Shown: in pieces, positions 17,589 to 24,348 of the stretch
Position numbering within the stretch: the first letter of the stretch is position 1
Layout of the letters: the number at the start of each line of letters is the position of its first letter
Source of the DNA: Prevotellamassilia sp.
Lineage (GTDB): Bacteria > Bacteroidota > Bacteroidia > Bacteroidales > Bacteroidaceae
Assembly: GCA_009775705.1 (NCBI GenBank)
Contig: VSQE01000136.1
Location: forward strand, 1 to 24,726
Reading direction: 5' to 3'
Length of the DNA: 24,726 nucleotides
Program-made: the position numbers and the translations under genes
The notes under the pieces: generated by a model
Seen by the model: the letters and a program-made list of their open reading frames with translations, nothing else
Database searches by the model: none
Told to the model about the DNA's origin: nothing

Positions 17589-17633
17589 AAAATTGTACCC
17601 TAAAATTGTACCCTGCGCTTGCTGGGTACAATT
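17589..17633. repeat. Tandem 13-bp repeat with inverted copy (candidate att or integrase-binding region)
   Basis: AAAATTGTACCCT occurs twice head to tail (17589-17601 and 17602-17614). An inverted copy of its core, GGGTACAATT, follows at 17624-17633, so AATTGTACCC (17604-17613) and GGGTACAATT form 10-bp arms around a 10-bp loop. The set lies between the guaA terminator and the integrase gene, the expected place for an attachment site with arm-type integrase sites. Which part is the crossover core cannot be told without the right end. Confidence 0.6.
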
Positions 17634-17649
17634 ATTTTAAGTAATTTAG
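17619..17649 (+). promoter_or_regulatory. Probable integrase promoter overlapping the repeat
   Basis: TTG at 17619-17621, a 20-bp spacer, then TAATTTAG at 17642-17649 (one mismatch to TAnnTTTG). The -33 element lies in the loop between the inverted copies of the GTACCC repeat, so a protein bound there would cover the promoter. Confidence 0.45.
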
Positions 17650-17673
17650 CCAGAGATTTAAAGCATCAGTACA

Positions 17674-18984
17674 ATGGCAAGATTGAAAATCAACTACGCA
17701 TTGAAGACAATTAGCGATAAAACAGAGGCTACATTGTTATATGTTATGTTTACCTTCAATAGGAAACGTTATAAGCTTAGTTTGGGTGTAAAGGTTCCTC
17801 CCATATATTGGGACACGGAAACTAATCGTGCTATTGTAAGCAATCAGCAACCCCAAACATTACAACGACAAATGAAAAGGGTTAATAAATTTCTTGATTT
17901 ATTTGAAAGAGATTTAGATACCATCGTACTTCACCCTAATCATCCCAACTATTGTGATAAGGATATAAATATAAAAGGACTGGTTAAAGTTCGTATCGAA
18001 TTATTACATGGCAAAGAGAAACAAGAAGAAGAAAAGAAAGTCATAACTCCACTGGATTTTTTTCATAGGGTTGTAGATGAAATGCCTAAAAAGGTTATAC
18101 GAAGAACTAGTAAAGTCATCGAAAGTAAGACTGTTGGACATCATCAGATAGTATTAAAACGATTTGAACGGTTTTTAAATTACAATCATTGGGTAGCCTC
18201 ATCTTTCTCAATTTTCAATAAGAATTTTGAGAGTGAGATGGAACAATGGATGTTAGGGGTTGAGGAGTATTCGGCAAATACGGTAGCTGCGACTTTTTCT
18301 GTTATGAAAGTTTGGTTGAAGAAAGCCGAAGAAGAAGGATTGATTTCAGACAAATCTTTCCATTCGTGGAAGTCAAAAGGAGCAGATGTACAGCATATAT
18401 ATTTGAACGAAGATGAACTCAATGCTATCTATAATCTAAATTTTGATGACATTATAAAACTACATCCCAATGCTAAGTATGAGGAAACAAGAGATATTTT
18501 TATAATTGCTGCTCATATCGGCATAAGATATGGCGACCTTTCTTCATTAAATAAATCTAACTGGGATATAGAGAATAAGACAGTTGAAGTACATACCCAT
18601 AAAACTGGTACGACCGTACTGGTTCCTTTAACATCAACCGTAATTGAACTATATAAAAAATATAATGGCAAATTCCCAACTCCAAGAGATAAAAGTAGGT
18701 TTAATGAACAACTCCAAAAGATAGGAGAGTTTGCAGGTATAGATCAGACCATTTATATAAAGAAGAATGTTGGTGGTAAAGTTGTAATTGAGGAAAAGAA
18801 AAAGTATGAACTAATCAGTAGCCATACTGCAAGGCGTAGTTTTGCAACCAACCTATATCTACGTTGTCGAAACGCAAGGCTTGTAATGAACTTTACTGGA
18901 CACACAACAGAAGAGAATTTCAGAAAATATATATGTGTCGAAAAATCAGAATACGTTGAAATGGCAAGAGAATTTTTCAAATAA
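17674..18984 (+). CDS. int: Tyrosine-recombinase integrase of the element
   Basis: A 436-residue site-specific recombinase with the three-part Bacteroidales layout. First comes an arm-DNA-binding domain (about residues 1-90; FTFNRKRYKLSLGVKVPPIYWD is its signature), then a SAM-like core-binding domain (about 125-235), then the catalytic domain. All catalytic residues are visible: Arg285 in GIRYGDLS, Lys310, His384-x-x-Arg387 in SSHTARRSF, His410 in FTGHT and the nucleophile Tyr419 in FRKYI. It should integrate and excise the element beside guaA. It begins 97 bp after the guaA terminator stem, behind the repeat cluster, and ends with its own terminator. Confidence 0.92.
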   Translation: MARLKINYALKTISDKTEATLLYVMFTFNRKRYKLSLGVKVPPIYWDTETNRAIVSNQQPQTLQRQMKRVNKFLDLFERDLDTIVLHPNHPNYCDKDINIKGLVKVRIELLHGKEKQEEEKKVITPLDFFHRVVDEMPKKVIRRTSKVIESKTVGHHQIVLKRFERFLNYNHWVASSFSIFNKNFESEMEQWMLGVEEYSANTVAATFSVMKVWLKKAEEEGLISDKSFHSWKSKGADVQHIYLNEDELNAIYNLNFDDIIKLHPNAKYEETRDIFIIAAHIGIRYGDLSSLNKSNWDIENKTVEVHTHKTGTTVLVPLTSTVIELYKKYNGKFPTPRDKSRFNEQLQKIGEFAGIDQTIYIKKNVGGKVVIEEKKKYELISSHTARRSFATNLYLRCRNARLVMNFTGHTTEENFRKYICVEKSEYVEMAREFFK

Positions 18985-19036
18985 AAGTTTGCTATAATAT
19001 ATCTGTACGTGGGTTATTTTGCGTTCAGTATCATTT

Positions 19037-19070
19037 AAGAGGGTGTTATTTTATTTAACATCCTCTTTTT
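19037..19070 (+). terminator. Intrinsic terminator after the integrase gene
   Basis: AAGAGGGTGTTA (19037-19048) pairs with TAACATCCTCTT (19056-19067), 12 bp with one G-U, around a 7-nt loop, and runs into a T tract ending at 19070. It separates the integrase from the genes that follow. The rest of the gap to 19265 holds AT-rich sequence in which I see no clear promoter. Confidence 0.8.
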
Positions 19071-19265
19071 CAATGTACTCACAGCTATGTATCCTCGCTT
19101 TCTGAAGCTACTGTAAGTAGATATAATAGAGGCATTTGGAATGCCATACGTTTCTCAAAAAAATCCTAGATTTTAAAATTTAACTTACTAAATCATCTAT
19201 TCTTTTTGTACTTTGTACTATTTATGGTATATATGTAAAAAATAACGATTTAAATAATTGAGAAT

Positions 19266-19436
19266 ATGAATGATAATAAACGAAAGTACAGAGAACTCAG
19301 TGATATGACGAAAGCAAAAATTAGTCAATCACTTAAAAACAGAAGTAAAAGTATGACCCATAAAGAAAACATATCCAATGGGATGAAAAATTACTGGAAG
19401 AACATACCTAACAAACCAAAGAATGAATTAGAATAA
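19266..19436 (+). CDS. Small basic protein with NUMOD3-like motif
   Basis: A 56-residue, lysine- and asparagine-rich protein. The central pattern, SDMTKAKISQSLKNRSKS followed by MTHKENISNGMKNYW, has the repeated helix motif (K-I-S-x-x-x-K, then H-K-x-x-I-S-x-G-M-x-x-Y-W) of NUMOD3-type DNA-binding segments. Small proteins with this pattern are common in Bacteroidales integrated elements, usually close to a replication-type gene, as here: the next gene begins 17 bp later. Binding of DNA is inferred from the motif; the role is unknown. The start follows AT-rich sequence ending TTGAGAAT with no good ribosome-binding site, as is normal in this group. Confidence 0.6.
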   Translation: MNDNKRKYRELSDMTKAKISQSLKNRSKSMTHKENISNGMKNYWKNIPNKPKNELE

Positions 19437-19453
19437 GAAGTTTAACTAAGAAT

Positions 19454-20473
19454 ATGAAAGATATACCATTTACAAGATTACCCACAAAACTTATTTATAC
19501 CCTTGATAGTGATTTATTGAAAATGTTAGCGATATTGATACAACAAGAAAGTTACTGGAAAGAACATAAGAAATTAGGAGGCAATGGAAGTTTCTATAAG
19601 CCGATTAAGGAGTTTGCTGATTGCTTCAGAAAAAAGAATCTACAAGATGTTCGATTGATATTGCAGACATTACAAGCAGAAGGATTTATTGAAATAATAT
19701 CCAGTAAAGGAGGTAAGCAAGCAAACTATTATCGTATAAATTGGAATAAGGTTGAGGCATACAACGATATCCCTATACCTCAACTTATACAATCTCCAAT
19801 GATTAGAACAGCCAAGAGAACTAGTAAAAATAGTGTTGAAGATAATACAGTACTGTATCAGCAAATAGAAGATGATAGTACAATATCGTATCAACAAGAT
19901 AATAGTTTAATAGTACGAGATTGTACCACAACTATAGATAACATTCAAAATATAAATAACAGTATTACTGTAGATAACACAACTTCAATCAAATCTCCTT
20001 TACATGATGCTTACAAAGATAGGTTAGATTCATTATTATCTGATTATACCAACGAGTCTGATTATATACGAGCATTGGATATGTATAGTTCTATTCTAAA
20101 TGATATAGAGTATGCTAGTGAACACATTCCAACAGCAGAAATTGAAGATTATCGCTCTCAATTAGAAGAAGCACAGACCAAACGAGAGCGGACAGGGTGG
20201 AATATCAAGCTAGATAAGATAACAGACGATATGATACAAACTTATCATACTCCTAATGTTTATAATGTTAGAACTCCTAAAAATACTCAACAATTTGCAT
20301 ACATCATAAACGACCTACTAAATAACGTGGATTTGTATGTTAGCAGAGATAGATGGAGCAATATTGCAGAAGATACAGAAAAGTGGATAACTCGGCAATG
20401 GGAAAATGATATAATCAGTTATGACCATCAACAAGAGGCCATAGAGAAAGTATATTTCAAACTATCAGCCTAG
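19454..20473 (+). CDS. Winged-helix protein, probable replication or plasmid-type regulator
   Basis: A 339-residue protein that I do not recognise by name. Residues 1-95 look like a winged helix of the kind found in replication initiators and phage replisome organisers: FTRLPTKLIYTLDSDLLKMLAIL, then FADCFRKKNLQDVRLILQTLQAEGFIEII and the wing KGGKQANYYRINW. Residues about 115-180 form a polar linker with loosely repeated units (NTVLYQQ, STISYQQ, NSLIVRD, NSITVDN). The C-terminal part, from about 190, is helical and acidic (LEEAQTKRERTG, then WSNIAEDTEKWITRQW). Position after the NUMOD-like gene in an integrated element fits a replication or copy-control role, but this is inference only. It converges with the minus-strand gene that ends 2 bp beyond its stop. 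Confidence 0.6.
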   Translation: MKDIPFTRLPTKLIYTLDSDLLKMLAILIQQESYWKEHKKLGGNGSFYKPIKEFADCFRKKNLQDVRLILQTLQAEGFIEIISSKGGKQANYYRINWNKVEAYNDIPIPQLIQSPMIRTAKRTSKNSVEDNTVLYQQIEDDSTISYQQDNSLIVRDCTTTIDNIQNINNSITVDNTTSIKSPLHDAYKDRLDSLLSDYTNESDYIRALDMYSSILNDIEYASEHIPTAEIEDYRSQLEEAQTKRERTGWNIKLDKITDDMIQTYHTPNVYNVRTPKNTQQFAYIINDLLNNVDLYVSRDRWSNIAEDTEKWITRQWENDIISYDHQQEAIEKVYFKLSA

Positions 20474-20475
20474 TT

Positions 20476-20742
20476 CTACTTTCCCTCATCTATTTGTTTC
20501 TTACGACCTCTATTTCCTGATTTTGATAGTAATTGACCTTTTCTAATGGTACATTTGGAATTTGTATAGGGCTTATCACTGGATAAACCAAAGTTGCGTA
20601 ATGCCCCATAACTTATACCCAGTTGTTGAGGTGTAAAGTATTCATACATATTTGCTATGCTGCCAAAATAATGATGCGTACCATCTATATCCAAGTGAAT
20701 AACAGTACGTTCTACTTTTTCTAATGTTGATGTCGCTGACAT
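20476..20742 (-). CDS. Small hypothetical protein of mobile elements
   Basis: An 88-residue protein on the minus strand. It starts MSATSTLEKVERTVIHLDIDGTHHYFGSI, has a central segment (FTPQQLGISYGALRNFGLSSDKPY) with the look of a DNA-binding turn followed by a strand, and ends in a basic tail (KSGNRGRKKQIDEG). Similar short proteins accompany Bacteroidales elements, but I know no function. It has its own -7 box upstream (20762-20769) and is transcribed divergently from the SH3-fold gene, so the two may be regulated together. Confidence 0.6.
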   Translation of the reverse strand: MSATSTLEKVERTVIHLDIDGTHHYFGSIANMYEYFTPQQLGISYGALRNFGLSSDKPYTNSKCTIRKGQLLSKSGNRGRKKQIDEGK

Positions 20743-20761
20743 GATTAATTGGTTTACAGTG

Positions 20762-20769
20762 CAAAGTTA
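20762..20769 (-). promoter_or_regulatory. -7 box of the minus-strand small gene
   Basis: Reads TAACTTTG on the minus strand, an exact TAnnTTTG match 19 bp upstream of the start codon at 20742. No clear -33 box is visible at the expected distance. Confidence 0.5.
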
Positions 20770-20830
20770 GGTATAAAATTACAACTATGGAATAAATGTC
20801 ATTATTTTAATTTTCTTTAGCTTGAAATAA

Positions 20831-20861
20831 TTGCATATATTTAGTATTTGTCATATCTTTG
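20831..20861 (+). promoter_or_regulatory. Promoter of the SH3-fold gene
   Basis: TTG at 20831-20833, a 20-bp spacer, then TATCTTTG at 20854-20861, followed by 38 bp of leader to the ATG at 20900. This is the best full Bacteroides-type promoter in the element, and faces away from the -7 box at 20762. Confidence 0.65.
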
Positions 20862-20899
20862 CATTGTCAAACAGAAGTAATAATTAAATAATAACAGAT

Positions 20900-21229
20900 A
20901 TGATAAACGCAATCGTCATCAACAATTCAACAGTCAATAGAGCAACAGTTATTGCAACTCGTACACAATCAAATGAAATGGGAGTAATGAAAGCAATGCT
21001 CATCGACACCCTCAAGGTGAAACTTGCTAACGGTGTGGCACACTTCATTTTCAAGAAAAAGGACGGTTCATATAGAGAGGCTTGGGGAACAACACAAAGC
21101 AATATAGCCAGTGCAAAGACTAACGGTAGAGGTGTAAGCCGTGAGGCATTCAAAACAACGGCATATTTTGATGTTGAGATTGGAGAATGGAGAAGTTTTC
21201 GTTGGGAAAATTTGGTGCAGGTATTTTAA
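20900..21229 (+). CDS. SH3 beta-barrel fold protein (WYL_2 / DUF2693 family)
   Basis: A 109-residue protein. The core reads LIDTLKVKLANGVAHFIFKKKDGSYREAWGTT (about residues 34-65) and later TTAYFDVEIGEWRSFRWENL (85-104): short beta strands with the K-K-D-G-S-x-R-x-A-x-G-T and W-R-x-F-R features of the WYL_2 (DUF2693) family, predicted to be Sm/SH3-like barrels. Members are abundant in Bacteroidales mobile elements, and are suspected to bind nucleic acid or nucleotide ligands; none has a settled role here. It has its own strong promoter and is followed by a GC-rich hairpin, then the small recombinase gene 131 bp later. Confidence 0.72.
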   Translation: MINAIVINNSTVNRATVIATRTQSNEMGVMKAMLIDTLKVKLANGVAHFIFKKKDGSYREAWGTTQSNIASAKTNGRGVSREAFKTTAYFDVEIGEWRSFRWENLVQVF

Positions 21230-21238
21230 ATGCAAAAA

Positions 21239-21260
21239 GGGGAGGTACTACTGCCTCCCC
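21239..21260. other. GC-rich hairpin after the SH3-fold gene
   Basis: GGGGAGG (21239-21245) and CCTCCCC (21254-21260) form a perfect 7-bp stem with an 8-nt loop. On the + strand no T run follows, so it is not a classical terminator. On the minus strand it is followed by CCTTTTTGC, but no minus-strand gene leads into it. It may stabilise the 3' end of the upstream mRNA. Confidence 0.55.
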
Positions 21261-21360
21261 AACATTCACAAATTCATATGTTTTGAATATAATCTAAAAA
21301 TCAACACGTTATAATAAACTTGACACTAATATCAATCACTTACAACTAAAATTCACAAAA

Positions 21361-21948
21361 ATGAGCGTTAGAAACAGTCATACAACAGCAGATTACTTGG
21401 AATGGAACGTAATGCTAAATCTAATCCGTAAGTTATACAGAGATGGAGATTATAGAATGAGTCTATTTGTTGGTTGTGGGTGTTTCTTTGGGTTGAGAGT
21501 ATCAGACCTTCGTAAACTCACATGGGGAATGCTCTTGAATGAAGATAAGTTTATTCTCAATGAACAAAAGACGGGAAAACGCAGAACCATCAAAATCAAT
21601 TCTGACTTTCAGAAGCACATTCAACAGTGTTATAACGCCCTTGAAATATCAGATATTGATGAGGCTTGTTTCCTATCTCGTAAGAATATGGTGATGTCAA
21701 CACAACGTATCAATGTACGATTGAAAGAGATAAAAAAGAAGTATAATATCAAGATTGATAACTTTTCTTGCCATAGTCTAAGAAAGGCATTTGGACGTAA
21801 AGTGTTTGAATCAAGTGGCGAAAATGCGCAGATGGCACTGGTAAAACTTAGTGAGCTATTCAATCATTCCAGTGTATCAATTACCAAAATCTATCTAGGA
21901 TTACGAGAAAAAGAACTGTTAGAGACATACGATTTACTGGATTTTTAA
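21361..21948 (+). CDS. Minimal tyrosine recombinase (catalytic domain only)
   Basis: A 195-residue tyrosine recombinase. All catalytic residues are visible: Arg46 in GLRVSDL, Lys70 in the TGK turn, His138-x-x-Arg141 in CHSLRKAFG, His169 in LFNHSS and Tyr178 in KIYLG. Typical recombinases have another 100-200 residues in front for core and arm DNA binding; here only about 15 residues precede the catalytic fold, so it is either a minimal recombinase of its own subfamily or relies on a partner. The ATG start follows an AT-rich leader without frame interruption, so truncation inside the window is not evident. Inverted repeats and a promoter start only 30 bp after its stop, as for recombinases that act on an adjacent switch. 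Confidence 0.85.
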   Translation: MSVRNSHTTADYLEWNVMLNLIRKLYRDGDYRMSLFVGCGCFFGLRVSDLRKLTWGMLLNEDKFILNEQKTGKRRTIKINSDFQKHIQQCYNALEISDIDEACFLSRKNMVMSTQRINVRLKEIKKKYNIKIDNFSCHSLRKAFGRKVFESSGENAQMALVKLSELFNHSSVSITKIYLGLREKELLETYDLLDF

Positions 21949-21953
21949 GTACA

Positions 21954-21969
21954 GCTATTAAATAATAGC
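21954..21969. repeat. Short palindrome after the small recombinase gene
   Basis: GCTATTA (21954-21960), AA, TAATAGC (21963-21969): a 16-bp perfect palindrome just after the recombinase stop at 21948. No T run follows, so a terminator role is weak. It could equally be a protein-binding site. Confidence 0.5.
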
Positions 21970-21977
21970 CATAAAAC

Positions 21978-22128
21978 GAGCGTACTCCACGGAAAATTAG
22001 CTATCTTTGCAACTGCAAACCCACATAGGGTGAGCAGACATATTAAAGAAGCGTTTTCGCATCATCTATCGGTTAAAGCCTAGGAAACTATAACCAATGA
22101 GATATAAGATGATGGTGGAAGTACGCTC
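21978..22128. repeat. Inverted-repeat module 1: outer arms, promoter box and hairpin 1
   Basis: Outer arms GAGCGTACTCCAC (21978-21990) and GTGGAAGTACGCTC (22115-22128) are inverted copies with one extra A. Likeness continues beyond them (TTTT and GGCT on the outer sides). Inside, CATCATCT (22060-22067) pairs with AGATGATG (22107-22114). The 39-nt loop holds ATCGGTT (22068-22074), GCCTAGGAA (22078-22086) and ATGAGATA (22097-22104), and can also pair GGTTA with TAACC internally. No protein frame explains this stretch. Its loop blocks recur inverted in module 2. Confidence 0.75.
22002..22009 (+). promoter_or_regulatory. -7 box inside the inverted repeats
   Basis: TATCTTTG exactly matches TAnnTTTG and points right, toward the two hairpins and the TonB-C-domain gene. 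No good -33 box is visible. If used, the transcript would start near 22016, carry both hairpins, and give the next gene a leader of about 300 nt. It lies between the outer arms of module 1, so inversion between those arms would turn it round. Confidence 0.45.
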
Positions 22129-22165
22129 CTTTTGGCTTGCATTTCATACACATGAGATACGGTCA

Positions 22166-22248
22166 AAGTGGAGTTTACTAACACTTATCAGTATCTCATA
22201 CCCTTCCTAGGCGGTAAACCGATTGATAAGTGAGAAGTGACTCCACTT
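22166..22248. repeat. Inverted-repeat module 2: hairpin 2 with conserved loop blocks
   Basis: On the + strand: AAGTGGAGT (22166-22174), TTACTAA, CACTTATCA (22182-22190), a 33-nt loop, TGATAAGTG (22224-22232), AGAAGTG, ACTCCACTT (22240-22248), then CTTTTG. Both 9-bp helices are perfect and separated by a symmetrical 7/7 internal loop. The loop holds TATCTCAT (22192-22199), TTCCTAGGC (22204-22212) and AACCGAT (22217-22223), the exact reverse complements, in mirrored order, of the three blocks in module 1. A third ATGAGATA copy at 22152-22159 can also pair with 22192-22199. The stems do not match those of module 1 in sequence, but both keep full pairing. Confidence 0.78.
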
Positions 22249-22319
22249 CTTTTGTATGCCTCATCAATCATTTACAAAAAAGAACACATTGCAGAGTCAC
22301 GGATGTTAAAAACATGTAT

Positions 22320-24311
22320 ATGAATAAAATCGGTTCAATTACACTTAGCATTTTGCACGTGTTACTTTTGGCATTTGTAACAACTAATATAAGTGCGCAA
22401 ACAACTAGTACTTCGCAACCAGTAAAACAAATTGTAAACGGCTACTTTTTTAATGGTTCATTTAGAAACAGCATTACGAAAGTCTTACTTCATCTTGAAG
22501 ATGACTTTGTTATCGGTTATGATAATGAAGAGGGGTATGAGTCTTTTGAACGGAAACGTAAAATTCATCAAAATTCAATTTCAAATCCATCAAAAGTTGC
22601 AAGTGACCCACAGATGAAAATTGGAGGAGATTACACACATCATTATCTAGACTATTATATTAAATGGGGTGCTAGAACTGTATACTTCAATCTAAATAAG
22701 TCAGTAACAATATCAAGCGAAAAACGTTATGATATAGTGTCATCCCATAAGCCTATGATTAAAACTGACGCATACTATCTTGACCCAACATGGAATGATG
22801 TTAGTTATCGGACAATGGTTATAAATTTGTGTGGGGATAGAATACAAACCTACGAAGACCCACTTACAAAACAGTTTTTGTATTGTGGCAATTCGTTTCA
22901 TAAGATGACATCTGAAGAAAAAAATCAAATGAAATTATATGATTCGCAAGGACGAAGCTACGAACTATATATTGGAGATTGTACACATATAGGAAAAGTG
23001 GGCAAACTTATTGTGTATTTCCGTGCTCCAAATAATGTAAATGAAGTATTTCCTGAAAATGATGTTGACAAAAGACCAATGGTTAAGTTGAATGGACATG
23101 GAAATGGGAATATAGATAATAGAATAAATTTACAGGATTATTTGCAAACAAAATTAGCAACAGATGCCTCAAATCCCAATCAATTGGAAGATATGGTATT
23201 AAGTTACATAGCTAATAGTGACGGTGTAATTAGTGATATTAAAGTAGTAAAATCTCCCGATAATTCTCTTGATAAAGATGTTATAAATACACTGAATAAT
23301 ATTTCTGCTTCAAGAATAGAACCTGCCTTAAGGGATAACAAATATGTCAATATGCAGGGAACACTTACTGTTAGAGTTAAACGAAACTTAACAATAGAAC
23401 AAAAATTTGATATATGCGAAAAGTATTTTGAGGATTTTTTTTCTAATGAAGAAAGAAAAGAAGCGATTGATTATGCACGTCAGCATTTGTCAAATAATAC
23501 TAGTGAGTTTCCAAATATGTCATTAGATAATGCTTCTAAAGGGGTTAAAAAACTTGCTACATTTATTGACAATAATTCTAAATCTATCATATTGCAATCT
23601 TCTTCTTATTTTTCTGTAGCCCCAACTGCTATGGATTTGTGGAATAAAATAGAGAATGATCTGTATAAGTTTAAGAAAACAAATAAAGCTAATACAGATA
23701 AATCAGATGTCTATATAAAAGACCGTAATTCAATTCATTATTATCTTAAAGATGATAATGATAGGATTTATGTAGATTGTTTAATGAATAAACTAAATGA
23801 CATAATTTACAATTATATTGCAAACAAGCTTGCAAAGGATGAATTGGATAATGGCTACTATATACCAAATGATTTAAAAGAATTATCTAACCTTTATACA
23901 AAGGAGCATACTGATAAGGAATTTGAAATTATATGGTCACGTAATTTTACAAATATAGATATCGATACGTTTGCTAATAATTCTAGTTTTTCCAATCAAA
24001 TAAACAAATGGAAGCAAAATTTCTATTATTATAATCTTGGAACATTACGTAATGTCGTTTTTAGTCAGGATAAACAAAAAATGATAGGTAAATTTTATGC
24101 TATTGGCAAGTGGGAAAATAAGAAAATGACACAAGATTACAAGCATTGTGAGAATTATCGAAAGTATATGTTCAATAATACAAAACCATATATGTTATAT
24201 CCATTACAGGAAGACCATAGCAATTATTATATTCTAACTAGATTTTCATCGTTTGAATACCCATCTCCATGGATTAATCATATAAACTGTATGACAATTC
24301 ACATGGATTAG
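22320..24311 (+). CDS. Exported protein with internal TonB-C-like domain, function unknown
   Basis: A 663-residue protein. Residues 1-26 form a signal peptide (MNKIGSITLSILHVLLLAFV, then cleavage after ISAQ), so it is exported to the periplasm or outer envelope. ATG codons at 22314 and 22320 are both possible starts; frames further up to 22230 run through the hairpin flank and lack a leader. Residues about 291-357 resemble the C-terminal domain of TonB (LEDMVLSYIANSDGVISDIKVVKSPDNSLDKDV, later PALRDNKYVNMQGTLTVRVKR), with the S-D-G-V-I-x-x-x-K-V-x-x-S and D-K-D/E signature. Unlike a TonB, some 300 more residues follow, polar and Tyr/Asn-rich, without a family that I recognise. AT-rich; the next gene starts 37 bp later. 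Confidence 0.7.
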   Translation: MNKIGSITLSILHVLLLAFVTTNISAQTTSTSQPVKQIVNGYFFNGSFRNSITKVLLHLEDDFVIGYDNEEGYESFERKRKIHQNSISNPSKVASDPQMKIGGDYTHHYLDYYIKWGARTVYFNLNKSVTISSEKRYDIVSSHKPMIKTDAYYLDPTWNDVSYRTMVINLCGDRIQTYEDPLTKQFLYCGNSFHKMTSEEKNQMKLYDSQGRSYELYIGDCTHIGKVGKLIVYFRAPNNVNEVFPENDVDKRPMVKLNGHGNGNIDNRINLQDYLQTKLATDASNPNQLEDMVLSYIANSDGVISDIKVVKSPDNSLDKDVINTLNNISASRIEPALRDNKYVNMQGTLTVRVKRNLTIEQKFDICEKYFEDFFSNEERKEAIDYARQHLSNNTSEFPNMSLDNASKGVKKLATFIDNNSKSIILQSSSYFSVAPTAMDLWNKIENDLYKFKKTNKANTDKSDVYIKDRNSIHYYLKDDNDRIYVDCLMNKLNDIIYNYIANKLAKDELDNGYYIPNDLKELSNLYTKEHTDKEFEIIWSRNFTNIDIDTFANNSSFSNQINKWKQNFYYYNLGTLRNVVFSQDKQKMIGKFYAIGKWENKKMTQDYKHCENYRKYMFNNTKPYMLYPLQEDHSNYYILTRFSSFEYPSPWINHINCMTIHMD

Positions 24312-24348
24312 TGTCTTTTAATATCACATATATAATAAAACAATAAAT

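Noticed and set aside
17481..17673. tRNA gene as integration target
   Set aside because: No cloverleaf or T-arm sequence could be found near the element's left border; the neighbour is guaA.
21239..21260. GC-rich hairpin as intrinsic terminator of the SH3-fold gene
   Set aside because: The stem is good but no T run follows on the + strand, so it is listed only as a hairpin.
22060..22232. Small non-autonomous transposon (MITE) with terminal inverted repeats
   Set aside because: The inverted modules keep their likeness in the loops rather than at the outer ends, the stems differ, and no target-site duplication flanks them.
21949..22313. Retron or CRISPR-type non-coding RNA
   Set aside because: No reverse transcriptase or Cas gene is in the window, and there is no repeat-spacer pattern.
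22230..22319. Upstream extension of the TonB-C-domain gene
   Set aside because: The extra 30 residues run through the edge of hairpin 2 and would place the signal peptide internally; ATG at 22314 or 22320 gives a normal signal peptide.
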